From a virus, in the IMG/VR virus record IMGVR_UViG_3300049830_000036, positions 1 to 44,645 of that record: 44,645 bases of DNA. The stretch is one strand, 5' to 3'. A program made the translations under genes and the position numbers. The notes beneath the pieces are model-generated. The model did no database searches. It saw only the letters and a program-made list of their open reading frames with translations, and was not told the DNA's origin. Positions 33,557 through 39,262 of the stretch are shown in pieces; position 1 is the first letter of the stretch; each line of letters starts with the position of its first letter.

Positions 33557-33661
33557 TTATAGCTCGCATCCCATTGAATACATATGGCAAGCATCTATGT
33601 ATGCAGAATTTGGAAAACTTAAAGCTATAAGGTGCATTTGTAGTATGAATTCTTTATGCAT
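33557..33661 (-). CDS. 34-residue leader peptide gene
   Basis: A 34-codon frame starting MHKEFILQMHLIALSF with an AGGAG site 11 bases before the ATG. It ends 4 bases before the ATG of the 333-residue gene. The same leader sequence (CAGGAGTAATACCAT) precedes the gene at 33871-34338. It may be a real small gene or a leader that controls translation of the next gene. Confidence 0.5.
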   Translation of the reverse strand: MHKEFILQMHLIALSFPNSAYIDACHMYSMGCEL

Positions 33662-33870
33662 GATGGTATTACTCCTGTAATGATAGAATCAAAATTGCGG
33701 ATATTGTCGAGTATGTAGTTAGCATACTCTGCCGTTACCTTCTAGCCAGTATGTCACATAGAAGCCGCGGTCAAGTTTAATGCCTATTCACGCTGTTAGT
33801 TTTATATCTACTAACGCTCGGTTTAGCTACCGTTTATGGGCTATACCTGCCATAACTCAGGTTCACTGCA
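33662..33870 (-). promoter_or_regulatory. Structured non-coding leader with small hairpins and a possible promoter
   Basis: This 209-base gap carries several short inverted repeats: GTTAGT/ACTAAC at 33795-33815, CGGT/ACCG around 33825, and GAGTATG/CATACTC around 33712-33732. On the minus strand TTGACC (about 33769-33774) is a good -35-like box with a weak TACTGG at a 17-base distance. I read it as the leader and promoter region of the 333-residue/helicase operon. Confidence 0.4.
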
Positions 33871-34338
33871 TTATTCAGGTATTACAAAATTTATATCTGC
33901 TGGTATATTATGTGAGCAGATATAAATTAAATCTTGTTTTTGTTTTTCTCTTTCAGCAGTAACAGCTACACCAATAGCAGTAGTAGTAGCAGCAGCATCA
34001 GCAGCTACACCAGCAGCAGCATCAGCAGCAGCAGCAGCAGCAACATAAGCAGCATAAGCATAAGCAGTAGCATAAGCAGTAGCAACATTGGTAGTATAAT
34101 TGTTTTTAATATGCTTAACTCTACTAACTGCTCTGTTAATCACCCAAAGTTTTTTACTCCAATCTGTTTTAGTTGTACGATAACACCAGATTGCATCTTG
34201 GATATTATTCGATTGTGCGATAGTTGCAAACGAGATAAGTTCATTATCTGCTTCTGTCTTACCAAGATACCTACACAGTCTAGTGTATCCTCCTGAACAG
34301 GGTAAACATTCGCGGATTGCATTTAATGTAGTGAACAT
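33871..34338 (-). CDS. Imm5-like N-domain protein with alanine-rich C-terminal region
   Basis: A 155-residue protein. Residues 1-75 (LNAIRECLPCSGGYTRLCRY, then LGKTEADNELIS and NIQDAIWCYR) match what I know of a widespread phage and bacterial group whose members continue into long Ala-rich helical repeats, related to the Imm5-like immunity family. Residues 85-128 are nearly all Ala, Tyr, Thr, Val, Asp, encoded by GCN/TAY triplet runs. Start: ATG 34338 with AGGAG; the frame reaching 34398 has no site. It has its own regulated promoter at 34405-34433 and a hairpin inside its last codons. An anti-host or counter-toxin function is an inference. Confidence 0.7.
   Translation of the reverse strand: MFTTLNAIRECLPCSGGYTRLCRYLGKTEADNELISFATIAQSNNIQDAIWCYRTTKTDWSKKLWVINRAVSRVKHIKNNYTTNVATAYATAYAYAAYVAAAAAADAAAGVAADAAATTTAIGVAVTAEREKQKQDLIYICSHNIPADINFVIPE
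33888..33928 (-). terminator. 14-bp hairpin in the 3' end of the CDS, possible embedded terminator
   Basis: A perfect 14-bp inverted repeat (33888-33901 with 33915-33928) with a 13-base loop lies in the last codons of the alanine-rich protein gene. On the minus strand it is followed by TTTTG. The stem is AT-rich, so it is a modest terminator at best, or an RNA stability element. Confidence 0.5.
33958..34085 (-). repeat. Triplet-repeat tract (GCN/CAG type) in a CDS
   Basis: Runs of GCT/GCA triplets, including an uninterrupted CAG-type run of six units near 34024-34042, encode the Ala-rich region. Units are in frame, so slippage would change length without breaking the frame. Confidence 0.8.
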
Positions 34339-34387
34339 GGTATTACTCCTGATAGAATCATTGATGAACGGTTGAGAAATGTACAAA

Positions 34388-34424
34388 ACTCTAGACAACA
34401 GTATAGGATACCATTGTCTAGAGT
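34388..34424. promoter_or_regulatory. 11-bp inverted repeat overlapping a promoter (operator candidate)
   Basis: Arms 34388-34398 and 34414-34424 are perfect reverse complements (ACTCTAGACAA). They flank the -10 box of the promoter at 34405-34433: the right arm lies in the spacer and the left arm at the expected transcript start. This is a classical repressor-operator layout. It could also form a hairpin followed by TTTTG on the minus strand. Confidence 0.65.
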
Positions 34425-34433
34425 CTGTGTCAA
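34405..34433 (-). promoter_or_regulatory. Sigma-70-type leftward promoter of the Imm5-like gene
   Basis: On the minus strand: -35 TTGACA (34428-34433), 17-base spacer, extended -10 TGG-TATCCT (34405-34410). It reads into the gene starting at 34338. Confidence 0.75.
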
Positions 34434-34452
34434 GCGAAATTTATTGCGCTGT

Positions 34453-34487
34453 TCACTGTATCACGGTACTAGCTCATTATACAGTGA
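34453..34487. repeat. 9-bp inverted repeat upstream of the promoter
   Basis: TCACTGTAT (34453-34461) is repeated inverted at 34479-34487. It lies just upstream of the -35 box of the promoter at 34405-34433. A similar ACTGTGAG palindrome lies before the gene at 35390-36028, so both may bind the same regulator. Confidence 0.45.
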
Positions 34488-34596
34488 GCAAGTATTACGC
34501 CATAGTCTACGCGGCGCATAGTATGCAAGATACCTAGCTGCGCAGATAATGGATACATTAGATGCTAGGAATTTAGCATTGGTGAGGAGATGCATA

Positions 34597-34812
34597 CTAT
34601 AATCCTTTCATTGCCAGAATATCAGCAGCAATAGCACGTTGGCGAGTTAAACTATTATCTTGGTGCAATTCAAATAATTTATGTGTTACTGCTTTTGACT
34701 TTGTGTAATTTACTCCACAGCGCAGACAATGCAACTCATAATTACTGTCATTTATCATCTGCTTAGCTTGTTTAAGAGCTAATTCTACTGCTTTAATTGT
34801 AGCTATTTGCAT
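34597..34812 (-). CDS. Small Cys-pair protein
   Basis: A 71-residue protein with helical N- and C-termini and a CLRC pair (about residues 29-32) followed by His residues (THKLFELH), a possible C2H2-like zinc site. The ATG follows an AGGAG site, and a stem-loop (34833-34860) lies in the leader. Function unknown; a small DNA-binding regulator is possible. Confidence 0.65.
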   Translation of the reverse strand: MQIATIKAVELALKQAKQMINDSNYELHCLRCGVNYTKSKAVTHKLFELHQDNSLTRQRAIAADILAMKGL

Positions 34813-34832
34813 GATGTGTAACTCCTATATCA

Positions 34833-34860
34833 AATACTGAAACCCTGTTGTTTCAGTATT
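34833..34860 (-). promoter_or_regulatory. Perfect 11-bp stem-loop in the leader of the 71-residue gene
   Basis: AATACTGAAAC (34833-34843) pairs with its exact reverse complement at 34850-34860 over a 6-base loop. It is 21 bases upstream of the start codon on the minus strand and ends next to the ribosome site. No U-tail follows, so regulation of translation or RNA stability, or an operator, is more likely than termination. Confidence 0.6.
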
Positions 34861-34867
34861 ACTACAA

Positions 34868-35190
34868 AACCTTAATTACCTTAATTACCTTTTGCACCTT
34901 CATTTCAACCTCGTCCCCTGCCTAAAACGGGGTCATTCTGACCATTTGCGTAGACTTATTACTCCCAGACAGTGAGATAACTAGATACGTTCTATACCTA
35001 AGCGTCTATATTTAGGGGTCAAAAAATTAAATTCATTTTGAAGGGATAGAAACTACCAGAGAATATGATAGATACTACTGTGAGCTAGTAATAAGTCTAC
35101 GCAAATGGTCAAAACAGGCTCTATTTATGGTGGGTGGCCCCTCGGAAATGAAGGTGCAATGGGTTATTAGGGTAATTTGGGTTATTCAGC
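34868..35190. repeat. Long inverted repeat (about 100-bp arms); candidate origin or structured RNA
   Basis: Left arm about 34868-34963, right arm 35087 to about 35190. The inner 25 bases (34939-34963 with 35087-35111) are perfect reverse complements, a further 15 bases (34892-34906 with 35145-35159) are perfect, and the outer ends share imperfect iteron-like units (TTAATTACC twice at 34872-34889; related ATAACCC/AATTACCC units at 35160-35190 on the other strand). The 123-base centre is AT-rich. No gene overlaps it. The whole 34813-35389 stretch has no coding frame that I trust. Confidence 0.85.
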
Positions 35191-35319
35191 AATTTTGGGG
35201 TTTATACGTTACTGCTACAACTCCGAATCCATGCAGTAAATATCAAAACCATAGTACCCACACTGTAAGGCTTCGCACCAAAAATCAAAGTAGCAATTTT
35301 GGATAGCTCGATAGCTTAA

Positions 35320-35372
35320 ATGCTAATCTGTTAACCTGCTATCGAATATCTAACAGGTTAACAGGTAGCATT
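35320..35372 (-). terminator. Stem-loop after the 212-residue gene
   Basis: An 11-bp perfect repeat, CTGTTAACCTG at 35328-35338 and inverted at 35354-35364, extends by about 6 more pairs with one bulge. It lies 20-70 bases beyond the stop of the gene at 35390-36028 on the minus strand. Only TTT follows, so it is a weak terminator or a processing signal. Confidence 0.5.
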
Positions 35373-35389
35373 ACACTAGCAGATGCGCT

Positions 35390-36028
35390 CTACAATCCCA
35401 ACATCTCCGCGTCATCCACCTTAGCCATTGCTTGCACCTTCGCTACCAGTTTCGCACCCAATGCATCTGCTTCCGCTCCGACAATATCAAACGCTTTGAG
35501 CAGATTCACTCGCACCTTCTCAGGGTAGAAAGTCTTTCCGCCAGCAAGAGCTGTAATCTTGCCCTTGTAATCCGCAACAATGGCATTGAGTTTCTGGGTT
35601 TCCGCTTCTGTAGGCGTATCGCTCACACCGAGTTTATTGGCGAATGCCACCGTGAGAGTATCAGCGGCATTGGTATCAAACCATGTACCGAGAATCTCTT
35701 TAGTAAGCCGATCTGATTTCCCTTCCTCGATCAAGTACGCGATGATCGCTTCCTCGCTAATCTGCTCGTTGGTGACTTCCTTCTGCCCTGCAATCACGCG
35801 AGCACGTATGATAGCATCTTGCACACCTTGCATGTAGCTCAGGATGTAAGGGCGCATTGCCACTGTATACGACTCCAACATTGGCACACTCACAGCAACA
35901 GATGCCCTCTTAACTTTCGTCTCTGCGTCAGTCTTAAATGTGATGGTACTCAAGCGCTGACCATCAAACGGCTTGGTAACTCCGGTAGTGTACGGCTTGA
36001 AATCGTGGGTGCTAGAAATGACTGACAT
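35390..36028 (-). CDS. Conserved phage early protein (212 aa), probably highly expressed
   Basis: A 212-residue protein. The N-terminal part MSVISSTHDFKPYTTGVTKP with 'FDGQRLSTITFKT' and the middle 'YMQGVQDAIIRARV' segment match a protein family I recall from many tailed phages, without known function. The rest is helical. Its codons are more GC-rich and C-ending than its neighbours (many GCC, ACC, CTC), typical of a strongly translated gene or a different history. It has an AGGAG site, its own promoter-like palindromic leader (36070-36100) and a hairpin behind it. Confidence 0.75.
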   Translation of the reverse strand: MSVISSTHDFKPYTTGVTKPFDGQRLSTITFKTDAETKVKRASVAVSVPMLESYTVAMRPYILSYMQGVQDAIIRARVIAGQKEVTNEQISEEAIIAYLIEEGKSDRLTKEILGTWFDTNAADTLTVAFANKLGVSDTPTEAETQKLNAIVADYKGKITALAGGKTFYPEKVRVNLLKAFDIVGAEADALGAKLVAKVQAMAKVDDAEMLGL

Positions 36029-36069
36029 AATAGAATCTCCTGAATTAGTAAGGTTGAGGCGGATTGCCT

Positions 36070-36100
36070 CTCACAGTATAACTTATAGATACACTGTGAG
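36070..36100. promoter_or_regulatory. Palindromic operator-like site before the 212-residue gene
   Basis: CTCACAGT (36070-36077) and ACTGTGAG (36093-36100) form an inverted repeat around TATA-like sequence; on the minus strand TATAAG and TATACT fall inside, so a -10 box may be covered. It lies 42-72 bases upstream of the start codon. Confidence 0.5.
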
Positions 36101-36107
36101 CGGGAAT

Positions 36108-36299
36108 CTACTCAGGTATCATTTTATTAACTTTAGTCTCGGTGTCAATCCAACGACCTTCATATTTCACTGCTCCGCCTTTACGCACAATGCGCGAGAT
36201 AACTTCAATATCATAGAAGTATGTTCCCATACATTCACGATCACCATTAATACTAACATCGTATTCAACGACTTCATACTTAACACTCCAAGTAGCCAT
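36108..36299 (-). CDS. First gene of the leftward arm, small hypothetical protein
   Basis: A 63-residue protein with alternating strands (VKYEVVEYDVSI) and a C-terminal basic part. An AGGAG site precedes the ATG 36299. It is the first coding frame after the divergent control region and would be the first product of the leftward transcript. Not recognised. It may be an immediate-early host-takeover factor, judged by position only. Confidence 0.7.
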   Translation of the reverse strand: MATWSVKYEVVEYDVSINGDRECMGTYFYDIEVISRIVRKGGAVKYEGRWIDTETKVNKMIPE

Positions 36300-36393
36300 G
36301 TGATCTAACTCCTATCTGTTCGCAACAATGGAAAACCCAAGTACATACATGCAACATCAATGCCAAGTGTGCCAATCCGTCACACCCCAGGGA

Positions 36394-36421
36394 AAAATAG
36401 CAAATATCCCTTTAGAATCAA
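36394..36421 (-). promoter_or_regulatory. Candidate leftward early promoter
   Basis: On the minus strand: -35 TTGATT (36416-36421), 16-base spacer, -10 TATTTT (36394-36399) preceded by TGC (extended -10). About 95 bases upstream of the first leftward gene. Confidence 0.5.
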
Positions 36422-36493
36422 GCACTTACAGCACTAATGGCACTAACACTGTACATGCATACAGGTAAAGTACATGGCACGAAGTGTGCTAGT

Positions 36494-36528
36494 GTGACAA
36501 TCTACGGCAGTAAGTGACAACCTACGCC
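36494..36528 (+). repeat. Tandem 15-bp direct repeats, 20-bp period
   Basis: GTGACAATCTACGGC (36494-36508) and GTGACAACCTACGCC (36514-36528) differ at two bases and are spaced by 20, about two helical turns. The CTACGC core also occurs in the long inverted repeat at 34939-35111 and at 34504-34512. Confidence 0.65.
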
Positions 36529-36575
36529 GTCACATGCCAGTACGCGGCATCTGTCTCATTAGTACCACACATAGC

Positions 36576-36658
36576 AGTAAGCACTCACTAACAGTAGCGC
36601 AACTAGTGAGTACATACACACGTTAGTAAGTACACACATATAAGTGAGCACCCACTAC
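36576..36658 (+). repeat. Four iteron-like repeats AGTRAGYRCWYAC
   Basis: Copies start at 36576, 36605, 36625 and 36643, with spacings of 29, 20 and 18 bases. This is the typical look of initiator or regulator binding iterons in a control or origin region. Confidence 0.6.
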
Positions 36659-36853
36659 CGACCTTTTTTAAGTTCTGGCGCGATGGGTATCCTCTGCACC
36701 TTCTCTAAATTTTGTGTACTTTTTAATACCACCACCTGTAACTACAGGAGTTACACACTGTATTAGTTTCAGTTACTGTTAGCTTCAGTGTGAACCCTAC
36801 TGTACATCACCTTCGGCCTGAGATACTATGACAGTATAGAAACTATCGCAGGA

Positions 36854-37576
36854 ATGGACTACGCAATGACTACAGATGTAGGTGATGTACGCTACACAGG
36901 TACGGAAGACCGGATTCTGCAACTCCTGGGTTCAGGGCTGAGTAATGAGACTGTAGCAGCAGCAGTAGGAGTATCTCCTCAGTACATTACTAATCTTCTC
37001 AGCGGCACTGAGTTTAAGAACGCAGTCTCTGAACTCCGCTTTACTCGCTTGAATGCACATAATGAAAGAGATGCTAAGTATGATGACATCGAAGATGAAC
37101 TTCTCGATAAACTTAACTCGTGTGTAGATATGCTCTATAAACCAAGAGAGATTCTTGGTGCTCTCGCAGTAATCAATAAAGCACAGCGCCGGGGAGTTTC
37201 TACTCCTGAGCAACTAACCACTAGTAAAGAAGTAGTAGCATTAACTCTCCCACCAGTAGTAGTTAATAAATTCACAGTTAACATTCAAAACCAAGTAATT
37301 CAAGCAGGCTCGCAGGATCTTGTAACTATACAAACTGCTGCACTGGATTCTCTCGCAGGATTGAAGCCGGTACCAGGAGCGCGTAACCAAGTCCCAGCTT
37401 TAGTGGAAGGAAATATTAATGATGCCATTGGACTCTCAAGAGATATTAGTAGCGGAGCCGTTGGCCCTGCTAGCAAAGCGCCAGAAGGCGAATATGCAGG
37501 AGGTAGACTTACTTACCGGAGTATCGCCGCAGGAATTGCAGAGAAAGTTGCTGCTGCAAAACAAGCAGCGGGCTGA
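36854..37576 (+). CDS. Putative terminase small subunit / DNA-binding protein
   Basis: A 240-residue protein. Residues 25-52 (LGSGLSNETVAAAVGVSPQY, then ITNLLSG) form a helix-turn-helix of the type found in small terminases, which recognise the packaging site. The middle is helical and the C-terminus is Ala/Gly/Lys-rich and flexible. It precedes the large terminase gene by 69 bases. The ATG at 36854 lies very close to its AGGA site; ATG 36866 is an alternative start with longer spacing. Small-subunit identity is inferred from HTH plus position. Confidence 0.7.
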   Translation: MDYAMTTDVGDVRYTGTEDRILQLLGSGLSNETVAAAVGVSPQYITNLLSGTEFKNAVSELRFTRLNAHNERDAKYDDIEDELLDKLNSCVDMLYKPREILGALAVINKAQRRGVSTPEQLTTSKEVVALTLPPVVVNKFTVNIQNQVIQAGSQDLVTIQTAALDSLAGLKPVPGARNQVPALVEGNINDAIGLSRDISSGAVGPASKAPEGEYAGGRLTYRSIAAGIAEKVAAAKQAAG

Positions 37577-37645
37577 TGCTATTCTGCTCTCCATCCGTAT
37601 CTCCCTCAGTTCACGAGTTACTAGCACGTCTGTACCGTTCCGGAC

Positions 37646-39244
37646 ATGAAACAGGAAGATGTACAGCGCACAGTCAGTGCAGCTTCCATAGAGGCGAAAC
37701 TAGGATTAGAAGGATATGACACACGCACCTCAGATCAGCGAACTAAGATTTCAAATAGCTCTGAAACTTCTACTGGCGTTGAATCGCCATATAGATCTAC
37801 TGAAGCGGAAGATTTAGCTCGCACAGACCCAGACTTTCTTGCTGGTCTGGCAATGCCACTGACATTTCTCTACCTGTGGCCGTCAGTGTTGCGAGCAGTA
37901 TGGGAATGGCTTACGACATATGTACAAAAGTCCAGAGATTTTAGTCAACTACTGCTGGGACTACCTCGCGGATTTGGTAAAACTACTCTCATTAAGATCT
38001 TCATTCTCTACTGCATTCTCTTCACAAAACGAAAGTTTATACTTGTAATCAATGCAAGAGAAGATCTAGCAATAAACACAGTATCTGATGTCTGCCGTAT
38101 GCTTGACGAACCTAATATGGTTCGCTTGTTCGGTGACTGGAAGATTGGAGTAGAGAAGAACACTGCTACTATTAAGATCTTTGGTTTCAGAGGGCGTAGC
38201 ATCATTCTCTGGGCAGCAGGAGTAGATACCGGTATTCGTGGTATCAATGTAGTTAATGAGCGCCCAGATGTAATGATTTTTGATGATATACAATCTCGCA
38301 AAGATGCAGATAGCAAGGTAGTATCTGAAGCTCTAGAAGTAAATATCATTGGTACTGCTATGAAAGCGAAGTCTCCTCATGGCTGTCTGTTCGTATTCAT
38401 AGGTAATATGTATCCAACTCCGCATTCAATACTCCGGAAGTTGAAAGGTAATCCGAACTGGGTTAAATTCATTGCAGGAGGAATACTAGCTGATGGCACT
38501 AGCCTTTGGGAAGAACTACAGCCAATTAAGCAACTACTAGCAGAGTACCGGAATGATGCTAGTATGGGACACGGAGAGATCTTTCGTGCAGAAGTTCTGA
38601 ATGATGAGAATGCAGCAGTTAACACCTCCATTGATCTCAATCTCGTACCACCTTATAAGTACGATGATACTGAACCAGCAACTCATAAGTTTGTAATAGT
38701 AGATCCATCCTCCGATAAAGCTAATGCTGACCTTGTAACTATCGGTTTAGTAGAAGTATATGACACCAAACCTGTACTTCGGAAGGTTCTAGAAGATAAA
38801 CTATCTCCTGGTGAGATAGTTAAAGAATCAATCCGCATGTGTGTGGAACAGCAGTGCAGAGTAGTAGTTTTCGAAGCACAGGGCGCTCAGTATCAGTACC
38901 TTTACTGGTTTAAAAAGACTTGTGAGGAACTAGGTATATATGGCTTAGAAGCCCTAGAAGTATATTCCGGTCAAATGAGTAAGAATGGCCGAATTATCAA
39001 CATGCTGAAGATGTACATTAAAGGTGAGATCTGGTGTCACCCTGACTGTAAGATACAGGCACATGACCAGATTAAGAACTTTAATCCAGCTAAGCGAGAT
39101 AATAATGATGGTATCTTGGATGTAATGACCTACGCTCCAAAAGTACTAGAAGAATATGGAGATTACATTCAAAGTGTGACTAATGTATTTGAAATGCAAG
39201 AGTTTGAAACTACAAAAGTGTGGGATTCTAACACATCATTCTGA
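37646..39244 (+). CDS. Terminase large subunit
   Basis: A 532-residue packaging motor. ATPase domain: Walker A GLPRGFGKTT (residues 105-114) and Walker B VMIFDD (D213, D214). Nuclease domain: D353 (VIVDPSSD), E410 (VVFEAQ) and D488/D492 (NDGILDV), the acidic triad of RNase H-fold terminase nucleases. It pumps DNA through the portal and cuts concatemers. No upstream in-frame start with a better site was found; the ribosome site before ATG 37646 is weak. The first 55 residues are Ser/Thr-rich. Confidence 0.95.
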   Translation: MKQEDVQRTVSAASIEAKLGLEGYDTRTSDQRTKISNSSETSTGVESPYRSTEAEDLARTDPDFLAGLAMPLTFLYLWPSVLRAVWEWLTTYVQKSRDFSQLLLGLPRGFGKTTLIKIFILYCILFTKRKFILVINAREDLAINTVSDVCRMLDEPNMVRLFGDWKIGVEKNTATIKIFGFRGRSIILWAAGVDTGIRGINVVNERPDVMIFDDIQSRKDADSKVVSEALEVNIIGTAMKAKSPHGCLFVFIGNMYPTPHSILRKLKGNPNWVKFIAGGILADGTSLWEELQPIKQLLAEYRNDASMGHGEIFRAEVLNDENAAVNTSIDLNLVPPYKYDDTEPATHKFVIVDPSSDKANADLVTIGLVEVYDTKPVLRKVLEDKLSPGEIVKESIRMCVEQQCRVVVFEAQGAQYQYLYWFKKTCEELGIYGLEALEVYSGQMSKNGRIINMLKMYIKGEIWCHPDCKIQAHDQIKNFNPAKRDNNDGILDVMTYAPKVLEEYGDYIQSVTNVFEMQEFETTKVWDSNTSF

Positions 39245-39262
39245 GAAAGTGACACTAAACCT

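Larger units (their letters stand above)
36300..36853. promoter_or_regulatory. Divergent control region (non-coding)
   Basis: This 554-base stretch separates the leftward early arm from the rightward late arm and contains no trusted gene. It holds a leftward promoter candidate (36394-36421), a tandem pair of 15-bp repeats (36494-36528), four iteron-like repeats (36576-36658), and a palindrome TGTAACT-ACAGG-AGTTACA (36737-36755). It is next to the terminase small-subunit candidate, so a packaging site could also lie here. I see no convincing -35/-10 pair for rightward transcription. Confidence 0.7.

Noticed and set aside
33958-34085. Repeat cluster considered as a CRISPR-like array
   Set aside because: It is a coding triplet tract without spacers.
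33934-34296. Plus-strand poly-Ser frame opposite the alanine-rich gene
   Set aside because: It arises from reading the triplet repeat on the other strand; no ribosome site.
34388-34424. Inverted repeat first read as a plain terminator
   Set aside because: It overlaps a near-consensus promoter exactly around the -10, so an operator is the better reading.
35973-36308. 111-codon plus-strand frame across two minus-strand genes
   Set aside because: It spans the control palindrome and two genes with good start signals on the other strand.
36348-36464. 38-codon plus-strand frame in the divergent control region
   Set aside because: No ribosome site and poor composition; left as non-coding.
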